Assembly (NCBI GenBank): GCA_025266875.1
Contig: JALLLT010000001.1
Coordinates: 806,001 to 870,000, forward strand
DNA: 64,000 nt
DNA from: Fennellomyces sp. T-0311
Lineage: Eukaryota > Mucoromycota > Mucoromycetes > Mucorales > Lichtheimiaceae
Direction: 5' to 3'
Shown here: piece after piece, positions 11,801 to 23,045 of the stretch
How positions within the stretch are numbered: the stretch's first letter is position 1
Layout of the letters: every line of letters starts with the position of its first letter
Notes under the pieces: generated by a model
Databases searched by the model: none
Told to the model about the DNA's origin: nothing
Seen by the model: the letters and a program-made list of their open reading frames with translations, nothing else
Program-made: the position numbers and the translations under genes

Positions 11801-13358
11801 ATCCATCACCTCATCTCTCGGTTTCTTGTTTTCCTTTGCTCCCATGACTGCTGCCAAGCCTGCCGAGGAAGAACCTGAGCCGGAAAAAGAAGAACCCAAG
11901 CAAGTCAAGGAGGAGCCCAAGAAAGAGGAACCCAAAAAGGAAGAGCCCAAAAAGGAAGAGCCAAAGAAGGAAGAGTCTAAGAAGAAAGAGCCTAAGAAGG
12001 AAGAGCCCAAAAAGGAAGAGCCAAAGAAACCCGAGCCTGAGTCAAAGAAGGAAGAAAAGGTGACCACTCCTCCAACTCCCCCATCCAAGACCAAACCCAA
12101 ACAATCCGCGATGAGCACATCTTCGTCAGCAGCCGAGATTGCGTCGCGAAGGACATCTGTGGATGCGCGTTCCACCACTACCACCGACCGTCCGGCCAAC
12201 AGTGGCACAAGCAGTCGAACCGAGTTTGCAGGTGGTTTGATCAACATTGACTCACACTGTGGCATGTCAACGTCACCTAGCTGGACATCATTTGGTGCCA
12301 ACACCATCTCGTCGTCTGCAGCCAGCTTCATTAGCGTGTTTGGTGGTTATCGCGAGAAACCAGAAAAGGACCAGCTCAACTACAACTACAAGGTGATTAT
12401 GGAGATCCCTGACCAGGCCGTAGCCGATCAACTGACGTGGATCGAGTCCGAGTTGTTTGGTAAAATCAAGGCCCGCGAGTTTGTACGCAACATTTGGTCG
12501 GCCAGACCAAGTTCTGTATCATCAGAAGATCAACTCAAATGTCACAGCGCCGTGGTGGCTTCAATTGCACATTTCAACTTTATTTCAGCCTGGGTAGCCA
12601 CCATCATCGTCACTCAGCCGAAGTTGAACAAGCGTGCCGCTTTGCTCGAGAAATTCATGTCTATTGCCGTGGTAATTATCAGAGCTGCTTGAAAAGCCCC
12701 CTCTCCCGCTCCCACATTGTACTTAATCTTGTGTAACTAGGAATTACGAAACCATAACAATTACAACTCGCTCATGGCAGTGTTGGCTGGGTTGAACAGC
12801 GCCTCTGTGCTACGCATGAAGCAGACACGGGAAGCGATCTCGGATAAGAAGATTTACAAGCAATTCCAGAGCCTTGAGCGCTTAATGAGCTCAGATAGGT
12901 CCTTCAGTTCATATCGGCTTGCATTGAAGGCTTCTGAGGCGCCTGGCATTCCTTACCTGTACGTTCTATCGTGCTCCAAGCCGAGAAAGCATTGCTGATC
13001 TGATGTTTCTATAGTGGAATTCACAACCAAGACCTCGTCTCCCTTGCTGAGGGCAACAAGGACTTCCGACCGGACGGCACGATCCACTGGGAAAAGTTCC
13101 GGTTGATGGGAGAATGCATAGTAGCAATGATGAAGTTTCAGTGTCCGGCATACGACATCGATCCCGACGGCAAGATTCTCCACTTCATTGCTGACACTGA
13201 AATTCTCAGCGAAGATGTAAGCGGATATACCTAGTGCATGAATCGCATTTTACTGATGCCGCATGATGTAGGAACAATACAAGCGCTCTAACTTGGTAGA
13301 GCCACGGTTAAAGTCGTCCAGTACCAACCGCTTACGGGACCTTTGGCTTCGTGTGTAA
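8876..13358 (+). CDS. fusion protein: degenerate Ras-like GTPase domain + RasGEF_N + CDC25-type RasGEF
   Basis: Predicted Ras-family guanine-nucleotide exchange factor with its own N-terminal GTPase-like domain; 1289 residues from ten exons (8876-9631, 9687-9798, 9860-9975, 10082-10163, 10270-10969, 11024-11097, 11149-12671, 12741-12958, 13015-13216, 13272-13358). Order: Lys/Ser/Pro-rich region with KESK repeats (1-250); Ras-like fold (about 253-430) with P-loop GTLNIGKST, CYDTTNRDS and LIGLKADL; Ser/Thr-rich linker; RasGEF_N (about 590-700, LTTDDLIDKLL then TIFITFFRRF); acidic and KKEEP-repeat linker; catalytic CDC25 domain (about 1016-1280) with FNFISAWVATIIV, NNYNSLMAVLAGLNS and PGIPYLGIHNQDL. 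The GTPase part lacks a DxxG motif and has LKAD where NKxD is expected, so it may bind nucleotide poorly. Intron 2 (9799-9859) fits only as GC-AG with donor GCAAGT. Domain calls firm; biological target unknown. Confidence 0.88.
10785..10870 (+). repeat. ACT/ACA triplet-rich coding microsatellite (polythreonine)
   Basis: An imperfect run of ACT, ACA, GCT and ACC codons inside exon 5 of the GTPase-RasGEF gene encodes a Thr/Ala/Ile stretch in the linker between the GTPase and RasGEF_N domains. It keeps frame and is likely length-variable between strains. Confidence 0.75.
11905..12035 (+). repeat. degenerate 15-nt tandem repeat encoding KKEEP units
   Basis: Around eight imperfect units of AAGAAGGAAGAGCCC encode Lys-Lys-Glu-Glu-Pro repeats in the linker before the catalytic RasGEF domain of the fusion protein. 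The highly charged repeat is predicted to be disordered. Confidence 0.8.
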
Positions 13359-13504
13359 TAACAACTGATAACATATACATAAGATACTATTCTAATCGTA
13401 CCACCACCCCATCACAAAGATAAAAAATCAGTAATCATTTACTTTCTCACTGTGCTACATTCTTTGGTCGTTCGCTTTTTCTCCCTTTCTCTTGGTTTCC
13501 TATT

Positions 13505-14596
13505 ATGCCATATCTATACCAACTTCCTGCTGAGCTCCTGCAGCATGTACTTCAGTGGCTGCCGCGGTCTGATGTTGCGCAACTGTGTCTCAGCAGCCGC
13601 CAATTCTACGAGATAGGGCTGCCGACACTCTACACTCATCTCGAGCTCAGTTTCCGGGCGCACATTCATCAGCTCGAAATGGGGTTACATCATCGGCCAT
13701 TGCTACGAGACATTGTTGCACGACATACGAAACAACTGACACTTGTGTGTCGGCAGAGCGGCAGCAATATGAGCGACTTTTGCAATTTGTTAACCAAGCT
13801 GCCAAATATTCGCACGCTTACCTGCTTTGATTTTCACGTTCTGTTTACCGAAAGTGTATGTCAGCTCGTTCACTACTGCGATCAGCTCAGTTCACTCCAC
13901 TTTCGGTACTGCAACCTGGTCAGTACCACGCACAACATCGATGAACTTCTGTCACCATTATCACGAGTCAAACGACTGTCGTTCACCTGGACCGACTTTT
14001 CCGAGATGGCCATCGGTCAGCTCTTGTCATGCTTGCCAAGTCTCACGAGCGTCAATTTCGGCGCCAACCACAACCGGATACGCACAGCCAATGATAGCGC
14101 GTTGAATGCACTGACCCAGCGTTGCATCTCTATAACCGATTTGGCTGTGTCACTCCAGCAAATCGAAGACGAGAGCCTGTGTGACGTGATTGCGTTTTAT
14201 GGAAATCGCTTGACTCAGTTATCGATCCGGTGTGAGCCCACGACAATCACGGCAATCGCTAATTGTTGCACCAACATCACCCGATTAACTCTGCGCGCTG
14301 CAGGTCAGCGACAGAATACGCATACCTTGCTGCACCTGTTGCATCGGTGTCATCGGCTCGAACGGATGGAATTGGAGGGCTGGTTGATCCAGGATATCCC
14401 TTCCGTCGTCTGGTCCGTCGTAGCCAAGAGGCTAGGCGGTGGCAGCAGAATGGATGATTGGCGTTATTATTTGGATGACGACGCGTTGCCACGGCAGCAA
14501 AACGGCTCTATTCTGCAAATAGGCCATCTGAAAAAGACCTTGGTGCTTCGAAAACAAGAATTGCGTGACGTTCGTAAAAGTCTGGCTTTGGCATAA
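13505..14596 (+). CDS. F-box protein with leucine-rich-repeat-like C-terminus
   Basis: Intronless ORF of 363 residues. An F-box sits at residues 5-45 (LPAELLQHVLQWLPRSDVAQ, then CLSSRQFYEIGLPTLY), the Skp1-binding module of SCF ubiquitin ligases. The rest has irregular Leu-rich segments such as ITDLAVSLQQIEDESLCDV and ITRLTLRAAGQ spaced like the LRRs of fungal F-box/LRR proteins, which recruit substrates. It ends in a basic helix (KKTLVLRKQELRDVRKSL). It lies 146 bp after the RasGEF gene on the same strand. F-box call is firm; the LRR count and substrate cannot be read from sequence. Large families of such proteins are usual in mucoralean genomes. Confidence 0.8.
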   Translation: MPYLYQLPAELLQHVLQWLPRSDVAQLCLSSRQFYEIGLPTLYTHLELSFRAHIHQLEMGLHHRPLLRDIVARHTKQLTLVCRQSGSNMSDFCNLLTKLPNIRTLTCFDFHVLFTESVCQLVHYCDQLSSLHFRYCNLVSTTHNIDELLSPLSRVKRLSFTWTDFSEMAIGQLLSCLPSLTSVNFGANHNRIRTANDSALNALTQRCISITDLAVSLQQIEDESLCDVIAFYGNRLTQLSIRCEPTTITAIANCCTNITRLTLRAAGQRQNTHTLLHLLHRCHRLERMELEGWLIQDIPSVVWSVVAKRLGGGSRMDDWRYYLDDDALPRQQNGSILQIGHLKKTLVLRKQELRDVRKSLALA

Positions 14597-14828
14597 TCTC
14601 CCGCACTCCCACTCCTCAATATTTGTAACTTAAAGCATACTCTTTGTCTTCCTATTTCTTTTTCCTGCATAAAAAAAGTCCAAACTTACTGTCCAAAGCA
14701 TCGTGGCCACTGACACGCTGGATCAAGTGACTCAATCCGCCCATAAAACCTCATACATATAATAACAAAAGGGAGTTGAGATTGATTTATTGTCGCTGAT
14801 TGTGATTGTGTGTACCTCGTCTGCGTCT

Positions 14829-15635
14829 CTAGTACTTGTATTTGGTCGAGTAATCCTTGAGAGACACGACCAGACCGCGGCCCTTTCGAGCACCGCGATA
14901 AACGATCTATCGGAATCACAGTCAGTTTCTGAGCCAGAGAGCCATGCCAACCGCATCTACCTCGATCAGGTCGACCATTTCTTGCTTGTCGTCCAGCGCC
15001 CAGTTGATTTTGTTGTTGTTACCGGTGCCCAAGTCAACCATGATGTGTTTGTTTCTGAAAAAGAACATGGTGGTGCATGGATCATACAATTCGTACATCT
15101 TGTTAAAATCAGGCACTTCGGTGATATCCACCTAAGATAAAAAAAAATCTTAGATTCATGCAACGCCATGCTCTGCCCAGATTACGTACCAGATAGATCA
15201 CAGCAAAGTTCTTGACCTTTTCGGCAATGCTGTATAGAATCTCGTCCATCTTCATACAAGTCTATCAATACAAAACAAGCCCTCTCTTAGCTTTCTGGAA
15301 TCCAGTTTCTCTCGTTGCGTTGAATCGTACCGGATCCCAGTCATGGCCGAAACGGATAACAACAACGCGATCCTCTTCTGAAAGGATGGCTTGATCAACT
15401 TGCCAACCTACGAACAATCATTAGCACCGCATGTTCCACGCAGATCGCTTTTGTTGCTTGCTACCGTTCGTTAAATGGGGCAAAAAGTACTATTTCGGAA
15501 TCTTTTAGAACCATGGCTTTCAAAGTTGTACTAATCGTTACTTACCGACTACAATGACCATTTACAGGATAGATTGTAAAGGAAGGAAAAGGTTAGTCGC
15601 AATTCTTTGCGTGCTATACCGAACAGCCTTACCAT
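14829..15635 (-). CDS. DIM1: U5 snRNP thioredoxin-like spliceosomal protein Dim1/Dib1 (TXNL4A homologue)
   Basis: Core spliceosome component of the U4/U6.U5 tri-snRNP with a thioredoxin fold, essential for pre-mRNA splicing. Six exons on the minus strand (15633-15635, 15465-15489, 15331-15407, 15190-15261, 14961-15131, 14829-14906) give 141 residues; the human protein has 142. Nearly every segment matches the family: LPHLTNGW, VDQAILSEEDRVVVIRFGHD, YLVDITEVPDFNKMYELYDP, TMFFFRNKHIMVDLGTGNNN and RKGRGLVVSLKDYSTK. The first coding exon is only the start codon, followed directly by a GTAAGG donor; the protein then begins M-YFLPHL, one residue shorter than human. The second exon (25 bp) is fixed by the conserved LPHL motif. 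Alternative upstream or in-intron starts do not restore that motif. Confidence 0.93.
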
Positions 15636-16687
15636 GACAGCTGCGGGTTTTGGGAAGTCAAAGGGAAGAGCCGAGTTTCAAAAATTTGTTTCGTGGTGTC
15701 CCTAAGCGTTTCCAAGTTTCCATGGCGTTGCATGATAGACCTACTTCCATGACTATATCTAATGATCCAGTCGAATACTGCCGTGATGGATACTTTGTGA
15801 ATTGTGATGCCGCATCAAGCCTCTTTCTGCAGTGCATTTAGTTTCGTTAGCATGAGTACATATAGCCCCTTGTCGCTGGATGGTCCTTATGTTACCTTAT
15901 TGAGAAGAACACAATAGAACAAAAACATGTGGACTTAGCTATGATTCTAAACGAGTAGCCTACTTTATGCAACTCTGTTTGCCTTATAACTCCTTATCCA
16001 GAAAAAAACGCCGCCTGCCTCGTGACCAGCGTCTATCACTTTAACAAGTTATCCCATTTTCCATGCTTCTCGTCGTTCAACCATGCTCCACTCCTTTTTT
16101 CCCGCCAGTCTCTTGGTAAACTCGTGCACTAAAAACGAATTTGGCTGCTATACGTATTGCTACTCACACGACTTCATGCTCGTGTCCACTTGACGAGATA
16201 GTTGTTTTGAATGATGCTGTTTCCTACGTTTGAAGGGATTCTGCTAGAAAGAAAGAAAAATGTCAGGCTCCTTAATACAACTTTCCTTGTGCACACAAAT
16301 AAAAGGATGATGTAGTGAAAGGCAGTGGATGAGAACGCACAGACTCCTATACGATTATCCTTTTCCTTTCTTTTTAGAACGTACTGTTCATCTTGACACT
16401 TTGCAAGGATATCAAACAAGACCCACGAGAAACTTGACATCAAGTATCGTGGTAAAACCTACTTTCGATCACACACCCCCATTACCCTCCTTGTCTCTCT
16501 CCGTCTACGTATGACATATATAGCCCGTGGCGTAAATCCTAAAAGATAGTTTGCAGCCATAAAGTGACAGGAGTGATCGATTCGTTTACAGAATCGATAA
16601 CCACCATTCCCGGGCATGAAGCACATGATAAGGAACAGCTAGCGATGTAGCTCCTCATGAGATGTCTATAGCTATCGAGCGTTTTAT
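15636..16687. other. intergenic region between DIM1 and the ChaC gene
   Basis: About 1 kb. Short ORFs (15650-15841, 16174-16514) have no recognisable domains and overlap on both strands. No gene or RNA is supported. It contains the DIM1 promoter and the ChaC 3' end. Confidence 0.5.
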
Positions 16688-17723
16688 CTAAGCGGATGAG
16701 GAGGACTTATCGACAAGATCTTTCACTAGTTTTTCTAATTCAAAGAGATGATCATCGCGTGCACCAGGATATATTTCTCGCAAGGCTTGGGCAAGGTTTA
16801 GCAGGTATTCCGCATTCCATCCCGATGGACCTAATTGCGCCGTTTTTTCAGTAAAAGTCGCCAAGAACTTTAGTGAGGCTTACCGTAAGTCTCAAAGATT
16901 TGCTTTGCAATATCCTCCATGGGTGCCGGTCCAACGTACGCCTCGTTATCCGTCGTAGCGATATAAACGAGTGCCTGGAGAAATAGTGTCAGTCATTTGG
17001 GCCGTTCTTGTGCCGAAAAAGAAGGCTTACATTTTTCACTGCAGGTACTTTGTCGTCATCTGCACTGTAGATATCCACTGTATGTACCGTGTATCCATTC
17101 TGTGTGGATGGAGATAAGCTATGCTGTTCAAAACGTAAGATAGCAATCCAACCTTTTCTCGATGATCTAAATACGCGCGCGTAGCCTCTACATCATCGGA
17201 TGGGATCTTGAACCCGACACCCCACGTTACATCATCATGGCCATGCTAAACAACAGCCATAAGCAATCACAGCAAGAACCTATACCACAACACCTTACCA
17301 CATCTTCAATAGTTTTCCATTCATCGTATGGAATCAACGTGACTACTCGACCTGGTTTTTCCGGTGTACCTCGATGATCTTCACTGTGCTACTCTTTGGC
17401 ATTAAGAAATCCAAGAACCCACAATCAACACCGATTAACTAAACTCACCTGCCAGAATCGTCGAACATAGTTTTTAATGTAGCCAACGACTCTATTTTTT
17501 AAATTGAATAAGAATGGATTGCACAGAAGCTATGTAGTCAAGAGAGAGCATTATACTTTGATTCGTAATGAATTGGGGGTTTCCAAATAAGAGAACCGTA
17601 GCCAAACACCCATATTCCTTGATCGGGCTCAGTCTGAATCACTGACTCGACGGTATCTGCTTTCTTTTCCACAAGGACAGTGTGGGGATTGTTGTCTTGG
17701 TGCTCGATAGTCGTTGGCGGCAT
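16688..17723 (-). CDS. ChaC-type gamma-glutamylcyclotransferase
   Basis: Predicted to cleave glutathione to 5-oxoproline and Cys-Gly in the cytosol. Seven exons (17557-17723, 17449-17491, 17299-17388, 17153-17245, 17031-17099, 16884-16974, 16688-16830) give 231 residues, with all phases closing. The signature substrate loop [12 protein letters not shown] is at residues 34-45, followed by [37 protein letters not shown] and YLDHREKNGY in the order usual for the family (yeast Gcg1, human CHAC). The general-base Glu is expected in the REKNGY segment. Start taken at 17723; an in-frame upstream ATG at 17780 would add 19 residues (MTADDTQ...). Strongly supported as ChaC family; glutathione specificity is inferred from family. 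Confidence 0.92.
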
Positions 17724-20700
17724 TTTTTGTTCAGAAAATGAGTAATACAAAGCTCGAAGCTGAGTATCATCTGCTGTCAAAGTTTAAGGGGGCCTGAAAC
17801 AGGGCCTTCCACACATGACCTATCGCAATAAATGGCTTTGATTATGCAATGACCTACTTTGCTGCTGTAATTGTTCGACTGGGCCCCCCTTACTTTGTAA
17901 GTGAGCTTAATTTTGAATACACGTAAATTGGTTTATACGCTGAATAATGGCATTGCTTTTGAACCCGCAATAAAGCCATACTTTTTTCACCAGACGTAAG
18001 ACTGATTTGTCGTGGGAGATTATCCTAGCGATGGCAGTTTTTTAATTGGTTGACACGTGCTTGGGCATAAGAGCATCCAATGAGATTGAGCTAGATCAGT
18101 CTGCTGAACGCGTGAAGCTGCTTTGGTAATGACAACCGCTCTCATACTGCTCAATCATGAACGTTCGTCATCGTCAGGTGGATTACTGCCCACTCTTTTC
18201 AAGCGCTGCAATCGAAAAAAAAAAGAGGATGCCCAAGCCATAACCCACGCGCAGCTTGTGCCAGTTCGCTAGTAGTACGTCGATCCATGTCGCCCAAACG
18301 TAACACGGTGCCTGCAAACCATTCCGTAAAAAGCTCGAAATAATAAGAAGAGGTCTTCAAGCATGCAGCTCTTTTCACTGAGACATCCAAACACCAGCAA
18401 AAGTGTCGGCCATGTTCTACTACATTGATTAGCGTGGCAGCGGCGCCGAGGCAAAGTGAAGCTGATCGTTTTGCTTGAGCCCGATTGGTCTGTCGTCTGG
18501 TCCAGAACTCTTCTTTTTTAAGGGGGTATGAGAGTGACCCGCGCTCCATGCTACGTATAACCTGTTCGAACGTCATCCTTGGCACAGGATACGGGATGCT
18601 TGCTGTTCCAGTATTCATGCTGGATATAAACTCGGCGTGCCAACGAACAATCATCAATGCATCACCCTACTCGCCTCGGTCTATACCAGTCAAAACGAAC
18701 AAAGATTCATGTCATATGGTTTGGCAAGAGTAGCTGACATTTTGTTACCGGGTGCGTTCAAACAAAGAAGACACACGAGAAAGTCGCTTCAACCAGGCCT
18801 TCCAGTGTGCTCAGTACGAGCGAGCTTCATATAGCTCACGAGATCTCACTCGAAAAGCATCATAAATCGAACGCCACGATTGTATCAAACGTATTTCTGG
18901 AAAAACCAGTCGACACACAAAAAAGGAAAATCGGACTTGATTGGGCAGGGCTGGAACGGACACGGATTGGACTTTATTAGGGGAAAATCGCACCAATGTA
19001 AGCAGCAAGTGGCAAAAACAACGCGTCGGTCAAGTAGTAAGCGCGCAGATCATGTGGGAAAAAAGCAATGACTTTATTGAATCGAGACCCTGAGTGACAG
19101 TCACCAACAGGAACGGGTCACTTGAACAACAAGCCGATTAAAAGGCCTTCAGAGGACCATTAAGTTTTTTTCGTTCTCTTGTTTGATTGGATACGTGGGC
19201 CACCAGTTCCCATAATCCCCCGAAGCAGCTCCTTCCACAAGGCGAGCCACCAGTCCCCAGAAGATCAGCAAGTCTCCAAGGAGGTTGATCAAGTCTCCAA
19301 AGAGGACAGGCTGTCTAAAGGAAGACCAGCAGTCACCAAAGCAGCTTCGGTATTTTTGAATCTCAACAGTAATCAAGCACAACCAAACAAAGAGCAAGGG
19401 GAAGTTTATCCCTTCATCTGTTTGTACCATCATCTTACTGGAGACCCTGGTGGTTTCCCGCGAGCATAACTTTCTCTTGGGATTATTGTGAAAAAAAGAA
19501 AAAAGCTGCCGATTCTGACCTCCTTTTATACCTTTTTGAAAGCGAGCAGTCCCCCTTTTTTTCACATGTAGCAACAGTCACCTAGGCTATGACGTTTTAC
19601 AGCCTCAGAAACAGGTTATGGCCGCAGCAAACGGTGTGCAAGAGGAATAAAGGCACTGTATGGCTTGAAAGGTAGCTTTGTTTTGGCTGGTCTTCGTTAC
19701 TGATCCACGCTACTGCCATACCGACAAGTCCGCTTGACGACGCACAGTGCACAGACCTCTCTTTGTCCACGCCGGCTGAACCGATTATCCCTGCATTAAC
19801 TGCGATTTGTGGGTTTGGTCCCATTTCAAGCAGCGCGACGACGAATAACGCAAAACCTACCGATCAGCTTTCAAAACGGACACCTTTACTATCGGAAAAC
19901 CGTCTTTTCCGCATCGAATGACCCCAAAAGCAAGCAAATCGATTTTTCATATATATAGCCGTTTTTCTTCGCAGTGGGCCATTCCTGCTGTGCATGGCGG
20001 CGGATGAATTTGATTCTGAAGGGGCGTGCACTTCTTCTAGGACACCGTTTTTCCAACAAACAACTGTCATCTCGATCGCCATATATTCATTACTGTGGTG
20101 AAACAACCACAGATGATAATAATAGAAGATATTTCCTATCGGATAACACATATCGGTTCAACATCATCACGAAGTGTACTTACATAGTAACTTGTCTACA
20201 CGGATTAAGAATTAAACCGTATGAACGAATGGGATAAACTCAACAGGACATGGAATTGACTCCAATATAGCAATACGGTCATTACACTGCATGGCGGATG
20301 TCAAAGACATCCTCAGATCCGCATGATCAGAACAAAGGAAAGGATCCTATACGTCCTCCATCCATTCAGGCAATTCTGAAGACGAAACACTATCTAAACT
20401 GCCATCGCTAATTCAATACACAAAAAGATATAAAAGCATAGAGCGTTGCATTCAATAAAGCATATCCGAAACTTCAAAGATACTTTTATAAGTCTCTTTT
20501 TATTCTTTGTACCGTTGATTCACTTCAATTACGACAACAATTTTCGCTATCGAAAGACTTTCGGTCAGAGAGTGCGGACGTTACGTATAGCCAAATCTGT
20601 TTTAAATCATGCTGAGGAGCTGCTGCGTGTTCCTCGGCTCTTTTTTTGTCAGTTCTGCGCGACCATTGAATCCTTTGCTCGCACTTCTTGTTGAAAGTGG

Positions 20701-23045
20701 ACCCTCACGATAAATTACATAAGCAACCCTGACCAACCCTTCAGTCAGGCAGTGTTGCTATCGAAACAAAGCCTGTCAGAATGTTGGTAGGCAACGTAAG
20801 CGGATCTGTAACCTGCTGCACGGTTGACTTTGGCTCCTCCCACCGCCACCCACTCTTCACATCGTGCGCGTTCATGGCTTGGAGCAACCAGAGCAACTTT
20901 ACTTCTTTTGGCTTACACAGAGCGAATGTCGCACAAAAGTGAAACGTTCGCTGTCTCCTTGTCTCGCCGTGTGTATGCTGAGAATAATTCGAAAAATAGT
21001 ACCACAGCCGCCTTCCAACTGTTCGCTTTGTCTCAATGTCACGCCATCGAACGCCGTTTGCCCATCACTCCACCATTCAAGGCGGATCAGTCATCTGGGC
21101 TTGTGATCACCAAGGAATGATCCGATGCAAGTGAATCCACTAGCCGTCGTCTACGACATAACCCGACGCTTATACTCAATTCTGTGTTGGATGTAAAACG
21201 TTACGCTGTTCCAGTCGGCGATAGGTCTGACGCCTTTCACACCGGTCAATCGACGCAAGTATGGGAATATTCGGTTTATCATAGACATTTTTCACGATGC
21301 TTATCAAACTTTCCTCGTATTAGTCGTCACCCTTAAATATCGAAAATCCAGTGCAAGCAGACGGTATTCTCGCTTTAAATCGCTCTGAATCATCGGCAAC
21401 GCTTCGTTAGGCCAACACTAAGAGGGACACACCTTTTCATTTCACCACCCGCTTCCTCAGCTCCATTTTTTCCGCCATGGCCAAGCCTTGTTTCTTTGCA
21501 TTGTACGGACCATGGAACTTGTTTTGAAAGTTTCACGCACCGGGAGAGGACATTATGCCCAGATTGGCGATACCGCTTGGAAGACTGTCCATTGTTGCGG
21601 AAGAGACCCACACTTGAAGCAACATTTGGTGAAGAAGGTGCTCATATCTGCATTTGGCAGAATCAAACCTGCCTGTCCAGAGCGCCAAGTAACCAGTAGT
21701 GAATGGGTTCCTCAAATAGGTGGACATCACTCCAAAGATCTTTATCATTTTCGAGAAATACATAGACCAGGCTAACAGCGATGCTAAGCGCCACTACCTC
21801 AAATGAAAGATAATTCAGGCAGTATTGACTACACCGATAAAGTGAAATCTTTGAGGGATTTGTGTGGATCCTAACTCGATTCAAGTACTCGGCCATATTA
21901 TTATATTACTGAGTTAAGTACCCGTGTAATAAGACGTTTGCCACTCTGGTAAACACACTGGATTTAGCTGGCAGTAATCTTTCTTTGTTAAGTCGCTTTC
22001 AAACATCTAAGATCAATAATACATTCTTAGTGTGCCTGGAAGTGCGAATTAATTTACTATTTTTGGTTGTAGAAATATTCTCGATACGTAAACACAAAGT
22101 CAATCATGGTATTAGCTTCTTCAAATAACATGTGTAAGGAAGCTGGATTATGATCATCTGCATGTTTTTATCGATGATACGCACCCACGGAGCTTTTGAA
22201 CGTGCATTACTTGGCATGTATATTGGTGAAAGAACAACCGAATATTCATACATAAAAAATTAGCTCGTGCGTAAACTTTGATGCGCATTGAAACCATGTA
22301 AGTCACCACATGACTGGGAATGCTATTGATGCTTTGATGCTACTAAATGAGATCACTTGATTTTTATACCCATTGATGAGAAGACGTCTAAATGATATAC
22401 GTGGCGCATAATATGAGCTTTCCATTTTCCGGGACGATGGAATGCTGACAATCTTTATAACCACAAAAGTTCCAGGATATAACACCAATACTGTGGACTG
22501 GGCGAAGAAACCAACCCATGCGTTGGTTGGCGTGGGAAACAGCAACATATGGAAGATCATTTTCCGCTCCAAAAACCTTGTCGGGGTTTTTGACAGTGGG
22601 TGTCAAAAGGCTACTGAAGATTTAACGAACCTAATGTGTCATACAATTGCTCGCCAGCTTTAAAATAGATGGACATTTTCAGCTGTACATTTTTCCTGGC
22701 CCGTAGATGCATTGAAGAAATGTCCAAGTACTTGAGCTCTAAACGTGAGAGCATGTGCTATGGGAAACTTCTCCGATCTGCATAGATCACAGTATTCGTT
22801 ATTTGGAGAGGCAAATGGAAAGATGATAGAAAACACTGCATGCTGTTATAAATATACGCACATGACGGATAGGGGCTGGGGTTCAGCGACATTTGCATAT
22901 GCTTGCAGGGTTACTTGTATCAAACAATAGAAGTTTTTATATAATAACAATGACAATAAAATACAATACGATGAAACATCGTTACACATGACAAAGCGAA
23001 ATGAGAGGTGGATATAATTTGCAATAAAATAGGGTATCTATATAC
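17724..23045. other. gene-poor 5.3-kb region
   Basis: No ORF here has a recognisable domain, a convincing intron chain or a long reading frame. The longest (18199-18657 minus, 152 residues; 19149-19574 minus, 141 residues; 20824-21120 plus, 98 residues) look like chance frames. A degenerate 21-nt repeat occupies 19248-19350. A Cys-containing plus-strand frame at 21496-21699 was noted but has no family match. The segment may hold long noncoding RNA or decayed elements; nothing further can be supported. Confidence 0.5.
19248..19350 (+). repeat. degenerate 21-nt tandem repeat (about five units)
   Basis: Units resemble CAAGTCTCCAAAGAGGACAG. Two central copies (at about 19269 and 19290) are closest; the outer units are diverged and one is 19 nt. 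In the forward frame that covers them the units read as an approximate heptapeptide xDQVSKE, which may be a coincidence of the 21-nt period. Confidence 0.6.

Noticed and set aside
18199..18657. 152-residue minus-strand ORF in the gene-poor region
   Set aside because: No domain, no intron signals that extend it, and composition similar to random frames of the region; it ends in a poly-A-derived Phe run.
21496..21699. Plus-strand frame with seven cysteines, resembling a small secreted protein
   Set aside because: No signal peptide at its start, overlapping frames are equally open, and the Cys spacing matches no family I know.
17724..23045. tRNA or CRISPR-like elements in the long empty region
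   Set aside because: No A-box/B-box pair with cloverleaf potential and no regularly spaced direct repeats other than the contiguous 21-nt units were found.
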